Source of the DNA: Ralstonia pickettii
Lineage (GTDB): Bacteria > Pseudomonadota > Gammaproteobacteria > Burkholderiales > Burkholderiaceae
Direction: 5' to 3'
Assembly (NCBI RefSeq): GCF_001699815.1
Contig: NZ_MCGB01000098.1
Span: 1-42,377 of the forward strand
DNA: 42,377 nucleotides
The notes below the pieces were generated by a model. It was not told where the DNA came from. It saw nothing but the letters and a program-made list of their open reading frames with translations, and ran no database searches. Shown here piece after piece: positions 1 through 7,721 of this stretch (position 1 is the stretch's first letter; the number at the start of each line of letters is the position of its first letter). The position numbers and the translations under genes were made by a program.

Positions 1-34
1 GGGACGATACGCGGGATGGACCAGCAACACACCT

Positions 35-2308
35 TTAAGCCGGCGCCCCCGCAGCGGGTGGCTCGGCCGTAGGCGGCACCTTCCGCTCATCCGGCCCACC
101 AACCCGCGCCATCCACTCCTCCAACGCCGCCGAAGTCCGCAACACCGTCCCCGGCGCCGCCAGCGGCACGTGCGCCTTGTCGAACGCATCCTTGAGCACA
201 ACGTTGAAGGCCCGCAACACATCCGCCTGCTTCTGCGGACGCGTCTTGAACCGCCCCTTGACGATCATCGCGCCCCCTTCAAAGCGATCCAGCCCGAAGA
301 TTTCCGCACCGCCGAGCAACGTGTAGCCAAAGCGCGGCTCACCCGCAATCTGGTCAGCCGCCGCGCGCACGAGATCGATCGCCTGCTGGGGCTCGGCCTC
401 CATCGCCACGCGCACTTCAAAGTCGGCAAACGAGTAATCGCGCGAGAGGTTGCGCACGGTCTTGATCTGGCTGAACGGAATCGACAGCACCGCGCCCGTG
501 CCATCGCGCAGCCGCACCGTCCGGATAGTCAGGTTGATGACGGAGCCCGTGGCCACGCCCACGTCCACCACATCGCCTACGCTGATCGTGTCTTCCATCA
601 GGATGAAGATGCCGGTGATGAAGTCCTGCGCCAGCGACTGCGCGCCAAAGCCGACCGCCAGGCCGATCACGCCGGCGCCGGCCACCAGCGGCGTCACGTT
701 CACGCCCAGGTTGGCCAGCACGCCAATGCTGGCCGTCACCACCAGCGTCACCTTCAGGCCATTGCGCAGCAGCGGGAGGATGGTCAGTGCACGCGTGCTG
801 GGCTGCGCCCGCGCGGAGGCCGGCGACAGCGCCCGCAGGATCGCCGTGTCGAGCAGGATCCAGACGAGCCAGGTGGCAAACACGGTGCCGATCAGGCCCA
901 CCAAGGCATCGGCGATGCGCTTGCCGTTGACCGAACTGTGTGTGACCTCCACCAGCGTATGGCCCCACACGCGCAGCACCAGCTCTAGGAAGGCGATCCA
1001 GATGACGAGCTTGATCAGCGCGCCAACAAAATGCTTGAGCCGCTCGAGATAAGGCGAGCTGCGCGTCAGACGCAGGTGCGCGCGCCAATTCGCGCGGGGG
1101 CGGACCAGCGCCGACAGGAAGAAGGCGGCCACCAGCAGCAGCGACGTCATCACCGCGCGGCGCGCCACGACGTCAACGTTGTCGGGCATCGTCAGCGTGG
1201 CCATGACGGTGGCGCCCGCCAGCACCACCACCGGCACTGGCCAGAACGCCGCCAGCAGGCGACGGATCTGATTGCCCGTGTGTTCGCCGCTGCGCAGCTC
1301 CAGCGGACGATTGGCGATCAACTGGCCGATGGGCCGCCGCGCCCACAACGCGCCCACCGCCAGCATCAATGAAGACACCACGTTGCACACCGTGGCCAGC
1401 AGCAGACTGAGCGAGCCGCCCAGCACCAACGCGACGCGCGGGTCCACCAGCGCATCGCCGCAGGCGCCCAGACTGGCCGTCAGAAAGATCGGCCACATGC
1501 CATGCTTGAACAGGTATTCCACTGCCACGCGCCGATGCGCGCTGCCGGAAAACAGCGAGAACAGCATCGCCACGCCCGCCGTGATGATCGCGCCCCATAC
1601 GATGGCGTAGGCCAGCACCAGCGCCAGGACGAAGCCCGGCGAGGCGTCGTGGTCGAGCCGCATGATGACGGCAAAGGAAATCGCCCACGGGCCGATCTTG
1701 CGCAGCGCGTCGATCAATAGCGCGCGCGTCGTCGGGTGCGGCCCGAGGCCCACGGTGAGGCCAAACACGCGGCGGATCAACCAGCCCAGGCCCAGCAGGC
1801 CAGCGGCGATGGCGGCCCAGATGCCAACGGTGCTCGCAAGGTCGGCAAGCAGCGGCATGCGCTTCTCGGGCGCGACGAGCAGGCTCGCGTTCCCGCTGGC
1901 GGCCTCGATGCGGCGCAGCCAGTAGCGCGGCGCACCGGCTTCCACATCGGCCTGCAACGAGCCGTTCTCGATGAGCGAAGCCACCGCGCCCAGCAGGCCC
2001 GGCGCCTGTTCGGCCTGCACCTTCTGCTGCGCGCTCATGCCGTCTCGCAACTGCTTCAGTTCATTGACGAGGGCGGTGCGTTGCTGGTCGTTGTTGAGCA
2101 GCGTGATGACGGTGTCGAGCGACTGGCGCGTCTGCGCAGGGTCCGCCGCGGGCGCCGATGCGCTGGCGGTGGAAGTCGGCAGCCCGGCCAGCTTGGCAAA
2201 CGACACCGGCGCGGCATCGGCCATGTTGGCGACGCACGCCATCAGCAAGAGCAGGAGCGATGCGAGCGGCCACAGTCGCCGCGTGCAAAACAGGGAATGA
2301 GTACGCAT
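35..2308 (-). CDS. MscS-family mechanosensitive channel, large periplasmic N-terminus
   Basis: Predicted inner-membrane small-conductance mechanosensitive channel that would release solutes on hypo-osmotic shock. The 757-residue product starts with a signal peptide (RRLWPLASLLLLLMACVANMADAAP), has a periplasmic region of about 150 residues, then roughly ten hydrophobic segments. The family core follows at about residues 530-720: a Gly/Ala-rich pore helix (LVAGAGVIGLAVGFGAQSLA) and then the beta domain with FILMEDTISVGDVV. This pore helix and the following QDFITGIFIL segment are the MscS signature. The length places it with the larger YbiO/MscM-like members, not the minimal 286-residue MscS. 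The ATG at 2308 was chosen because it directly precedes the signal peptide; an in-frame upstream ATG at 2341 would add 11 residues before it. The next gene upstream is the MFS transporter on the same strand, about 66 bases away. Family assignment is firm; gating properties are unknown. Confidence 0.9.
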   Translation of the reverse strand: MRTHSLFCTRRLWPLASLLLLLMACVANMADAAPVSFAKLAGLPTSTASASAPAADPAQTRQSLDTVITLLNNDQQRTALVNELKQLRDGMSAQQKVQAEQAPGLLGAVASLIENGSLQADVEAGAPRYWLRRIEAASGNASLLVAPEKRMPLLADLASTVGIWAAIAAGLLGLGWLIRRVFGLTVGLGPHPTTRALLIDALRKIGPWAISFAVIMRLDHDASPGFVLALVLAYAIVWGAIITAGVAMLFSLFSGSAHRRVAVEYLFKHGMWPIFLTASLGACGDALVDPRVALVLGGSLSLLLATVCNVVSSLMLAVGALWARRPIGQLIANRPLELRSGEHTGNQIRRLLAAFWPVPVVVLAGATVMATLTMPDNVDVVARRAVMTSLLLVAAFFLSALVRPRANWRAHLRLTRSSPYLERLKHFVGALIKLVIWIAFLELVLRVWGHTLVEVTHSSVNGKRIADALVGLIGTVFATWLVWILLDTAILRALSPASARAQPSTRALTILPLLRNGLKVTLVVTASIGVLANLGVNVTPLVAGAGVIGLAVGFGAQSLAQDFITGIFILMEDTISVGDVVDVGVATGSVINLTIRTVRLRDGTGAVLSIPFSQIKTVRNLSRDYSFADFEVRVAMEAEPQQAIDLVRAAADQIAGEPRFGYTLLGGAEIFGLDRFEGGAMIVKGRFKTRPQKQADVLRAFNVVLKDAFDKAHVPLAAPGTVLRTSAALEEWMARVGGPDERKVPPTAEPPAAGAPA

Positions 2309-2374
2309 GACAGGGAAAGCGATCGTGCAGACATCGATCACGGCACGATACGCGAATTCCCCGGGCGTACAACC

Positions 2375-3664
2375 TCAGCGCTTGGCGCCCGGTGGCAGCG
2401 GGGCGCGCCGCCAGAGCCAGACGGCCGTGCCCAGCGCACATGCCATGCAGCCCATCACCAGCGTCACGACGCCCGGCCAGCCCCACGGCGCGTAGAGCTT
2501 GCCGCCTGTCGTGCCGATCAGGCTGGAGCCCAGGTAGTACGCCAGCAAATACAGCGCTGCCGCCTGCCCCTTGGCACGCTGCGCGCGGCGCCCGACCCAG
2601 CCGCTGGCCACCGCGTGCGCACCGAAAAAACCAAAGGTGAGCAGCGCGATGCCGCCAATCACCAGCAGCAGCGGCCCCGCCAAGGTCAGCAGCACACCCG
2701 CCGACATCAGCACCGTGCCCGCCAGCAGCATGCGGCCCCGGCCATGGCGATCCGCCAATCGGCCGAACCATGCAGAGGCACCAATGCCGAGCAGGTACAC
2801 CATGAAGATGCCGCCCACCGCCGTCTGGCTGAGAGCATACGGCGCATCGAGCAAGTGAAAACTCGCGTAGTTGTAGATCGTGACGAAGCCGCCCATCAGC
2901 AAGAAGCCCATGGCGAACAGCGCGCGCAGACCCGGCTCGCGCAGATGGGCGCCCAGCGTGTCGAACAGATCGGCCAGCGCCACACCCTTGCGCGGCACAA
3001 AGCGGCGCGACGGCGGCAGCAGCCACAGGAAGGCCATTGCCGCGAGCAAACCCAGCATGCCGGTAAAACCGATGGCGGCGCGCCAACCGAAATGGTCCGC
3101 CACGGCGCCGGTCATCACACGCCCCGCCATCCCGCCGAACGCCGTCCCGCCGACGTACAGGCCCATCGCCATGCCCAGCCCTTGCGGATGCACCTCCTCG
3201 GCCAGATACGCCATGGCCACCGCAGGCACGCCACCCAGCACCACGCCGAGCAACGCCCGCGTGGCCAGCAACCCGTGCCAGCCTGGCAACACCGCCGCCG
3301 CCAGCGTGAGCACCGACGACAGCACCAGTGACACGCCCATCAGCGTCTTGCGATGGATCGACTCCGACAGCAGCCCCGCAAACAGGATCGCAAACGCCAG
3401 CAGCAGCGTGGACACCGACAGCACCAAGCTCGTCTGCGCGGGGGTGAGGCCAAAGTCGTGCGCCAGCAGCGGCATTAGCGGCTGCACGCAATACAGCAGC
3501 GAGAACGTGGAAAATCCCGCCGCGAACAGCGCCAGATTGGCGCGCAGATAGCCAGGATGGCCCCGGACCAGCCAGCGGGAATGATCAGCGGGTTCGATGG
3601 CGGGTAGAGGGGACGGCGGCGGAGACGGCGAATGGGTCGGCGAAGGCGGAAGCGGAGCGTTCAC
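2375..3664 (-). CDS. MFS transporter (drug/sugar efflux type)
   Basis: Predicted 429-residue inner-membrane major facilitator protein with about 12 hydrophobic segments. After a Pro/Ser-rich cytoplasmic N-terminus (about 45 residues) the first helix begins near NLALFAAGFSTFSLLYCVQP, which is typical of the AraJ/YnfM-like efflux branch. The loop between helices 2 and 3 carries AGLLSESIHRKTLMG, and the second half repeats it as WFGRLADRHGRGRMLLAG, the usual MFS loop motif (GxLaDrxGrr). The start is a GTG at 3664; no better ATG lies upstream. It shares a short divergent region with the GST-like gene at 3784, where an AT-rich stretch near 3699-3705 could supply -10 boxes for either direction. The substrate cannot be inferred from sequence. 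Confidence 0.88.
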   Translation of the reverse strand: MNAPLPPSPTHSPSPPPSPLPAIEPADHSRWLVRGHPGYLRANLALFAAGFSTFSLLYCVQPLMPLLAHDFGLTPAQTSLVLSVSTLLLAFAILFAGLLSESIHRKTLMGVSLVLSSVLTLAAAVLPGWHGLLATRALLGVVLGGVPAVAMAYLAEEVHPQGLGMAMGLYVGGTAFGGMAGRVMTGAVADHFGWRAAIGFTGMLGLLAAMAFLWLLPPSRRFVPRKGVALADLFDTLGAHLREPGLRALFAMGFLLMGGFVTIYNYASFHLLDAPYALSQTAVGGIFMVYLLGIGASAWFGRLADRHGRGRMLLAGTVLMSAGVLLTLAGPLLLVIGGIALLTFGFFGAHAVASGWVGRRAQRAKGQAAALYLLAYYLGSSLIGTTGGKLYAPWGWPGVVTLVMGCMACALGTAVWLWRRAPLPPGAKR

Positions 3665-3783
3665 GGCGGGCGGGTTGAAACAAGCGCAGGGGCGGGCGCC
3701 TATTATCGTTCGCAGGCACCGTTCCTGCTGCGATGCGACATCGACCTTGCTGCGCAGCCTCCATCTCGCTCATCTGCCCGATC

Positions 3784-4500
3784 ATGGAAACCACGCTCTA
3801 CTACTGGCCCGAAATCCAGGGCCGCGGCGAATTCGTCCGGCTCGCGCTGGAGCAGGCCGCCGTGCCCTATACCGACCTCGGCCGCGAAGATGCATCCGCC
3901 ATCGAAGCGTTTCTCGACGATGCCGGCATTCCGACACCGCCGTTCGCGCCACCGTTCCTGGTGTCCGGCCCGCTGGTGATCGCACAGACGGCCAACATCC
4001 TGCTTTACCTGGGCCAGCACTACGGCCTGGCCCCGCAGGACGAAGCCGGTGGCCTGTGGACGCACGGCCTGCAACTGACGATTGCCGATTTCGTGGTGGA
4101 AATTCACGACACGCACCATCCCATTGCGTCATGCGAGTACTACGAAGATCAGCGCGCCGAAGCCAAACGCCGCACACAGGATTTTTTGGATAATCGCGCG
4201 CCCAAGTTCCTGCACTACTTCGAGCGCGTGCTCGACCGCAACCCCGCCGGCCCGACATGGGCCGTGCGCGATGCGCTGACGTATGTGGACTTGTCGCTAT
4301 TCCAGATCGTGGCCGGGCTGCGCTACGCGTTTCCACGCCACATGCAGCGCTACGAGCGCGCGTTGCCGCATCTGGTGGCACTGCATGATCGCGTGGCGGC
4401 ACAGCCGAACATCGCGGCCTATCTGGAATCGCCGCGTCGCATTCCGTTCAACACGATGGGCATCTTCCGCCACTATCCGGAACTCGATGCACTGAAATGA
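3784..4500 (+). CDS. Glutathione S-transferase-like protein
   Basis: A 238-residue cytosolic protein with an N-terminal thioredoxin-like domain (residues 1-80: TLYYWPEIQGRGEFVRLALE, with the PFLVSGPLVIAQTANILLYL segment containing the usual cis-Pro-like turn and glutathione gamma-Glu-binding strand). An all-helical C-terminal domain follows, including the conserved N-capping and hydrophobic-staple region TYVDLSLFQIVAGLRYAF. The layout fits the sigma/alpha/mu-like GST class rather than the beta class. It probably conjugates or reduces electrophiles with glutathione, but the substrate is unknown. The ATG at 3784 is chosen because it starts the thioredoxin fold; the in-frame ATG at 3733 would add 17 Cys-rich residues that do not resemble the family. 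It stands alone on the plus strand between two minus-strand blocks and is followed by a short hairpin. Confidence 0.87.
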   Translation: METTLYYWPEIQGRGEFVRLALEQAAVPYTDLGREDASAIEAFLDDAGIPTPPFAPPFLVSGPLVIAQTANILLYLGQHYGLAPQDEAGGLWTHGLQLTIADFVVEIHDTHHPIASCEYYEDQRAEAKRRTQDFLDNRAPKFLHYFERVLDRNPAGPTWAVRDALTYVDLSLFQIVAGLRYAFPRHMQRYERALPHLVALHDRVAAQPNIAAYLESPRRIPFNTMGIFRHYPELDALK

Positions 4501-4503
4501 CAA

Positions 4504-4524
4504 AACCCGGCGCAAGGCCGGGTT
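4504..4524. terminator. Hairpin between convergent genes
   Basis: Eight-base arms AACCCGGC and GCCGGGTT enclose a short loop just after the GST-like stop codon. There is no clear T-run on the plus strand, so termination efficiency is uncertain. A TTTTG tract lies on the minus-strand side, so it might serve the convergent gene ending at 4544. Confidence 0.45.
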
Positions 4525-4543
4525 CGCATGGAGGTTGAATCGC

Positions 4544-4933
4544 TCAGGCCGCCAGCGGCGTAGCGGGCAACCGGCGGCGGATGTCTTCCAGCGCGGCGGG
4601 CCAGCTTTCGATGGCCGCCAGATCATGGATGTCCTGCAGATCGATCAGCAGATCGACCACCTGATCGTCGTCGACATTCACGCCGGAGCAGCGCAGCGCA
4701 CGCGCGAGCGGATCCTCGCTCGGCACACGCAGCAGGCTCACGCCCAAGCGCTCGATGGCGCTGCAATAGAACGCATCATCGATGAGAATCCCGACGCCGC
4801 ATCGGCGGTTATCGAGTCCGCGATAACGCGGCTCGCCGTCGGCGTCTTCGGAGCGGCATTGCTGTGCGAGCAGGTGCGCGCGCACGCGGTCAAAAATGTC
4901 CTCGATGGCGAGGAACGTCCCCTTCCCTTTCAT
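4544..4933 (-). CDS. Hypothetical protein, tandem paralogue of the gene upstream
   Basis: A 129-residue predicted cytoplasmic protein with no signal peptide or membrane segment. I do not recognise a named domain. It shares an organisation with the gene immediately upstream (4975-5397): an N-terminal helix with I-x-D-x-V/A-x-x-HL, a middle segment with a Cys-Gly-(V/I)-G turn (RRCGVGILIDDAFY versus RCCPIGNLIGVRDY), then A-L-(R/K) followed by (I/V)-DVDD, LL-x-(D/K)-LQ-(D/N)-(I/A)-HD and a Trp before the last helix. The ATG at 4933 has a strong site (GAAGGTGACGCC before ATG); longer in-frame starts run through the intergenic palindrome and are unlikely. Both genes are co-directional and 41 bases apart, so probably one transcript. 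Function unknown; a structural or regulatory binding role would be a guess. Confidence 0.75.
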   Translation of the reverse strand: MKGKGTFLAIEDIFDRVRAHLLAQQCRSEDADGEPRYRGLDNRRCGVGILIDDAFYCSAIERLGVSLLRVPSEDPLARALRCSGVNVDDDQVVDLLIDLQDIHDLAAIESWPAALEDIRRRLPATPLAA

Positions 4934-4960
4934 GGCGTCACCTTCTGTAGGGTGATCTGT

Positions 4961-4972
4961 GACCGGCCGGTC
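4961..4972. promoter_or_regulatory. Perfect 12-bp palindrome between the two paralogues
   Basis: GACCGGCCGGTC lies in the 41-base gap between the two tandem small genes, flanked by near-matching TCTG and CAGA. It could be a repressor site or an attenuating hairpin that lowers expression of the second gene. No T-run follows, so a standard terminator is unlikely. Confidence 0.35.
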
Positions 4973-4974
4973 GG

Positions 4975-5397
4975 TCAGAATGTATCGACGAGAGCGCCGC
5001 TCAGGCCGAATTGGCGCGCAATCGACTGCAGGCGTTCCTTCCACTCCCACGTGCCGAAGACGTCGTGCGCGTTCTGCAGCTTGGAGAGCAACTCGACGGT
5101 GTCGCGGTCATCCACATCGATGCGCGCACGCTTGAGCGCGCGGCGCAATGCGATGACGCCGGCGTCCATGTAACGCGGAATCTCGTTGGTCGGCTTGAGG
5201 ATGTAACGCACCGGCACGCTTTCCATCGACGTGGTGTAGTCGCGCACGCCGATCAGGTTGCCGATCGGGCAGCAGCGGCCGCCCTGGCCATGGTACGCAG
5301 CGCCGCCGCGCGGCAGGATGGCAGCGCCGCCCTGACCGAACAGATGACGGACTGCGCCGTCGTAGATTTCTTGTTTGCTGAGATATTGCGTCTTCAT
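4975..5397 (-). CDS. Hypothetical protein, first of a tandem paralogous pair
   Basis: A 140-residue predicted cytoplasmic protein. The N-terminus (YLSKQEIYDGAVRHLFGQG) is followed by a Gly/Cys-rich loop (GGRCCPIGNLIGVRDY), a basic stretch (ALRRALKRARIDVDD) and a C-terminal helix with LLSKLQNAHD and WEWKERL. The same blocks recur in the downstream gene, where the Cys-Cys pair is reduced to one Cys. The ATG at 5397 follows GGGGAAAGAAC, an acceptable ribosome-binding site, and no upstream in-frame start fits. About 335 bases without a gene precede it, which must hold its promoter. I do not know the family; similar short proteins with a CPIG loop occur as hypothetical proteins in proteobacteria (recollection, not checked). 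Confidence 0.75.
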   Translation of the reverse strand: MKTQYLSKQEIYDGAVRHLFGQGGAAILPRGGAAYHGQGGRCCPIGNLIGVRDYTTSMESVPVRYILKPTNEIPRYMDAGVIALRRALKRARIDVDDRDTVELLSKLQNAHDVFGTWEWKERLQSIARQFGLSGALVDTF

Positions 5398-5733
5398 GTT
5401 CTTTCCCCTGACCCCAGATTGCAGGCGTCGCCGATTCGATTCACTTCCGACTTCCGGCCTGACGTTTGCGTCCGACGTCGCACATCTGCCATCCGTGCGA
5501 TCTATCTTGGTTCAGGATGCACCAGAACCATGGGCCGAAAAAGGACCGGAATGTAAGTCATTTTTACCGTTTGCTTTTTGGCAACGAATTGCCCGCAAAG
5601 GTGCGCCAGTCAACGCTTTATAGGTGCCTTTCACACCACGCGATCACACTGTTTTCGGATGTCGTGATGCACGTTCGCAACAGCGTGTGCGCAAGGCTGC
5701 GCGCACGTGGCGCATGGGTCGTAGGCGCGGCGC
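5398..5733. other. Gene-free gap
   Basis: This stretch holds only short unsupported reading frames with no ribosome-binding site. It is more AT-rich than its surroundings, particularly 5545-5660, as expected for the promoter region of the minus-strand pair that starts at 5397. I found no convincing repeat or RNA gene. Confidence 0.5.
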
Positions 5734-5961
5734 TTACATCCCGATGATCTGGTCTGCGTGGCCGAGGCAAAAACCACGTCGGTCATGGTGCCCGCAGGTG
5801 GGCATCACCTCGTAGCCGGCGGCGCGCAGCAATACCGCACGCGCGGCAACTTCCACCGGAGGCAGGGGCTGCCCCGAGTGCTCATCGCGCACCAGCCGGC
5901 CGAGTTGGGCAAACGGCTGGTGCAGCAGATGGTCCAGATCCAGCGAACCGCAGTACCGCAT
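5734..5961 (-). CDS. Small hypothetical protein
   Basis: A 75-residue predicted cytoplasmic protein of unknown function. It contains RLVRDEHSGQPLPPVEVAARA and a C-terminal cluster of potential metal ligands (PTCGHHDRRGFCLGHADQI: two Cys and three His in about 16 residues), so metal binding is possible but unproven. The ATG at 5961 is set by the site AAGAAGGTGATGTG just upstream; longer in-frame forms run through an Arg/Cys-rich stretch that does not look coding. It follows the next small gene by 43 bases on the same strand and is likely co-transcribed. Confidence 0.6.
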   Translation of the reverse strand: MRYCGSLDLDHLLHQPFAQLGRLVRDEHSGQPLPPVEVAARAVLLRAAGYEVMPTCGHHDRRGFCLGHADQIIGM

Positions 5962-6004
5962 CACATCACCTTCTTGAAAACAGCGGCGGCACCGGGGCAC
6001 GCCG

Positions 6005-6214
6005 TTACATCGATTCGTCTGCCAGCTCAGGACACGGAACCAGCGTCTGGCGCACACGCGCATACGCGCCACGCTGTGCCCAGATCGCGTCGGTCAGAGC
6101 GGCGATCAGCGCGTCGCGCGGCAGGCTTTGTGGTGCCACGCCGAACTGCGCCTCCACGGTACGTAGAGCCTCCGTCACTTCGCTTCGCCATCGGGCGTCG
6201 AGTCGCTGGGTCAT
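6005..6214 (-). CDS. Small hypothetical protein
   Basis: A 69-residue protein with no recognised domain. The predicted fold is mostly helical (TQRLDARWRSEVTEALRTVE, then LPRDALIAALTDAIW). The ATG at 6214 is preceded by GCGAGAACCAC, a modest ribosome-binding site. The downstream 75-residue gene lies 43 bases away on the same strand, so the two probably form a small operon. Longer in-frame starts exist but extend into sequence that overlaps the upstream region of the plus-strand secreted-protein gene and are less likely. Confidence 0.55.
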   Translation of the reverse strand: MTQRLDARWRSEVTEALRTVEAQFGVAPQSLPRDALIAALTDAIWAQRGAYARVRQTLVPCPELADESM

Positions 6215-6509
6215 GTGGTTCTCGCTGGGTCGGTTCTGGCGCGGTGGGCGGCGGGCTGGTGCCCACTCTGGCCGCGCTGGGAAGGGATTGGCGGAATGGG
6301 TTCCGCTCTTGTTTGTGAAGAACGGCACACGGGGCCGAAACTTGATTGCCGCAGCGGGGGGTAACCGGTGCTCCGTCGTGCTTGGCAACACCCGGCGCCA
6401 CTCCGCCAAACGGGTTCCCCCATTCGCGCAGCAACTTCGGCGCGCTACCGTGGCCCAATCGGTTCCGAAACCGCCCACCCCCTACCCACCGATGAAGATG
6501 GAGCGTCAC

Positions 6510-7706
6510 GTGTCCCGACTGTCTTTCCTGCGCCGTACCGTCCTCGCCCTTGCGTGCGTGCTGGCCGTGCCCGCCGTTGCTACGGCCGGCGCGCCCGATC
6601 CGCGTCAATACATGCACGGCATCAGCGCGGTGCCTGGCGCAACGGCCAACACCTTCAACGTATTCTTCAGTAGCTCGGGCCTGCCCCCGCGCGGTGCCGA
6701 TCGCAGTGGCAGCTGGCCGCACGATGTCTATGTCGCGCAATGGCATGCCGACACGGGCGTGCTCGATGCCCCGCGCATCTTCATCCAGAAGCCGGAAGCG
6801 CAGGAGCCCGTGACGGTGGCGCGCAACCGTGCTGGCCAGGTGATGGTGTCGTTTGAAGACGGCTGGAATGCGCCGGAAAACGTCAACCAGCGCTTCGGGA
6901 TCTACGACACCGCGCTGCGGCCCATCAAGCCGTATCCGCAACTGGTGGAATCCGGTAGCCATTCGGGCCATATCACGGCCGTGGGCGAGCGCTTCGTGGT
7001 GTTCTATTCCGACGGCTGGATCACCGGCGGCGGCGTCGACAACCTCGGCAGCGGGAACGGCGTCTACCTGAAGGTCTACGACGGGCGCGGCCGTCGCCTG
7101 CACAACGTCGATGTTGCCGATGGCCGGCGCGAATGGTGGCCCATGGTGGCGGGCGGCAGCACCAATGCGCTGCTGGCCTGGCAGCAGTTCGTACCAGGGC
7201 AGACCGAAGCCAATCTGAAGATCGCCGTCTTTGATCCGGTCAGCGGGCGCGTGACGGGCGAGCAGCTTCTGCACAAGCATCTGCAGTACTACACCTACAA
7301 CGTCACGTGGATGCCGGCGATCGAGCGGTACCTGCTGGTCGGCGTGGCCAAGGGTAACGGCTTTGCCGATCTGATCGACACCACGGGCAAGGTGCGCGCG
7401 TCCATTTCATGCATGCCGGCAACGGTGCGCGAGGCAGGCATCACCGTCAACCAGAGCACCGCCTATACGCCCGCCGCCGATGGCCGCCTGCTGCAACTGC
7501 AGGCGGGGCCGGATTCGCTCACGCTATCTGCCACGCTGCTGAACACCGATGGCAAGCGCGTGCAATGGCGCCCGGTGGGCAGCACCGGTTTGCTGCGCAC
7601 GTCCGGGGCAATCGACTGGATGTCGCTGACGGAAAAAGGGTTGGAGCAGCTGCATTTCGACCCCGCCAAGACGCAGCCGGCCAACGCGGTCGATCAATGC
7701 CGCTAG
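6510..7706 (+). CDS. Exported protein of unknown function
   Basis: A 398-residue protein with a clear Sec signal peptide (SRLSFLRRTVLALACVLAVP, cleavage near ATAG-AP). The mature part is rich in short beta-strand-like segments with recurrent Asp-Gly turns and aromatic residues (for example YDTALRPIKPYPQ, VFYSDGWITGGGVDN, WQQFVPGQTEANLKIAVFDP), suggesting a beta-propeller-like repeat fold. No catalytic motif stands out. The GTG at 6510 was chosen because GGAG lies six bases before it; ATG codons at 6492 and 6498 are in frame but lack a ribosome-binding site. It is monocistronic, facing away from the small minus-strand genes and convergent with the CDF transporter 15 bases further on. Confidence 0.8.
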   Translation: MSRLSFLRRTVLALACVLAVPAVATAGAPDPRQYMHGISAVPGATANTFNVFFSSSGLPPRGADRSGSWPHDVYVAQWHADTGVLDAPRIFIQKPEAQEPVTVARNRAGQVMVSFEDGWNAPENVNQRFGIYDTALRPIKPYPQLVESGSHSGHITAVGERFVVFYSDGWITGGGVDNLGSGNGVYLKVYDGRGRRLHNVDVADGRREWWPMVAGGSTNALLAWQQFVPGQTEANLKIAVFDPVSGRVTGEQLLHKHLQYYTYNVTWMPAIERYLLVGVAKGNGFADLIDTTGKVRASISCMPATVREAGITVNQSTAYTPAADGRLLQLQAGPDSLTLSATLLNTDGKRVQWRPVGSTGLLRTSGAIDWMSLTEKGLEQLHFDPAKTQPANAVDQCR

Positions 7707-7721
7707 CGCGACAGGCTTAGG

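Noticed and set aside
170-988. Long plus-strand open frame opposite the MscS gene
   Set aside because: It is the mirror frame of a well-supported gene in GC-rich DNA. Its product is Arg/His/Gln-rich with no family resemblance.
1736-3331. 531-codon plus-strand open frame
   Set aside because: It spans two real minus-strand genes and their intergenic gap. The product is extremely Gln/Arg/His-rich, a common artefact of antisense frames.
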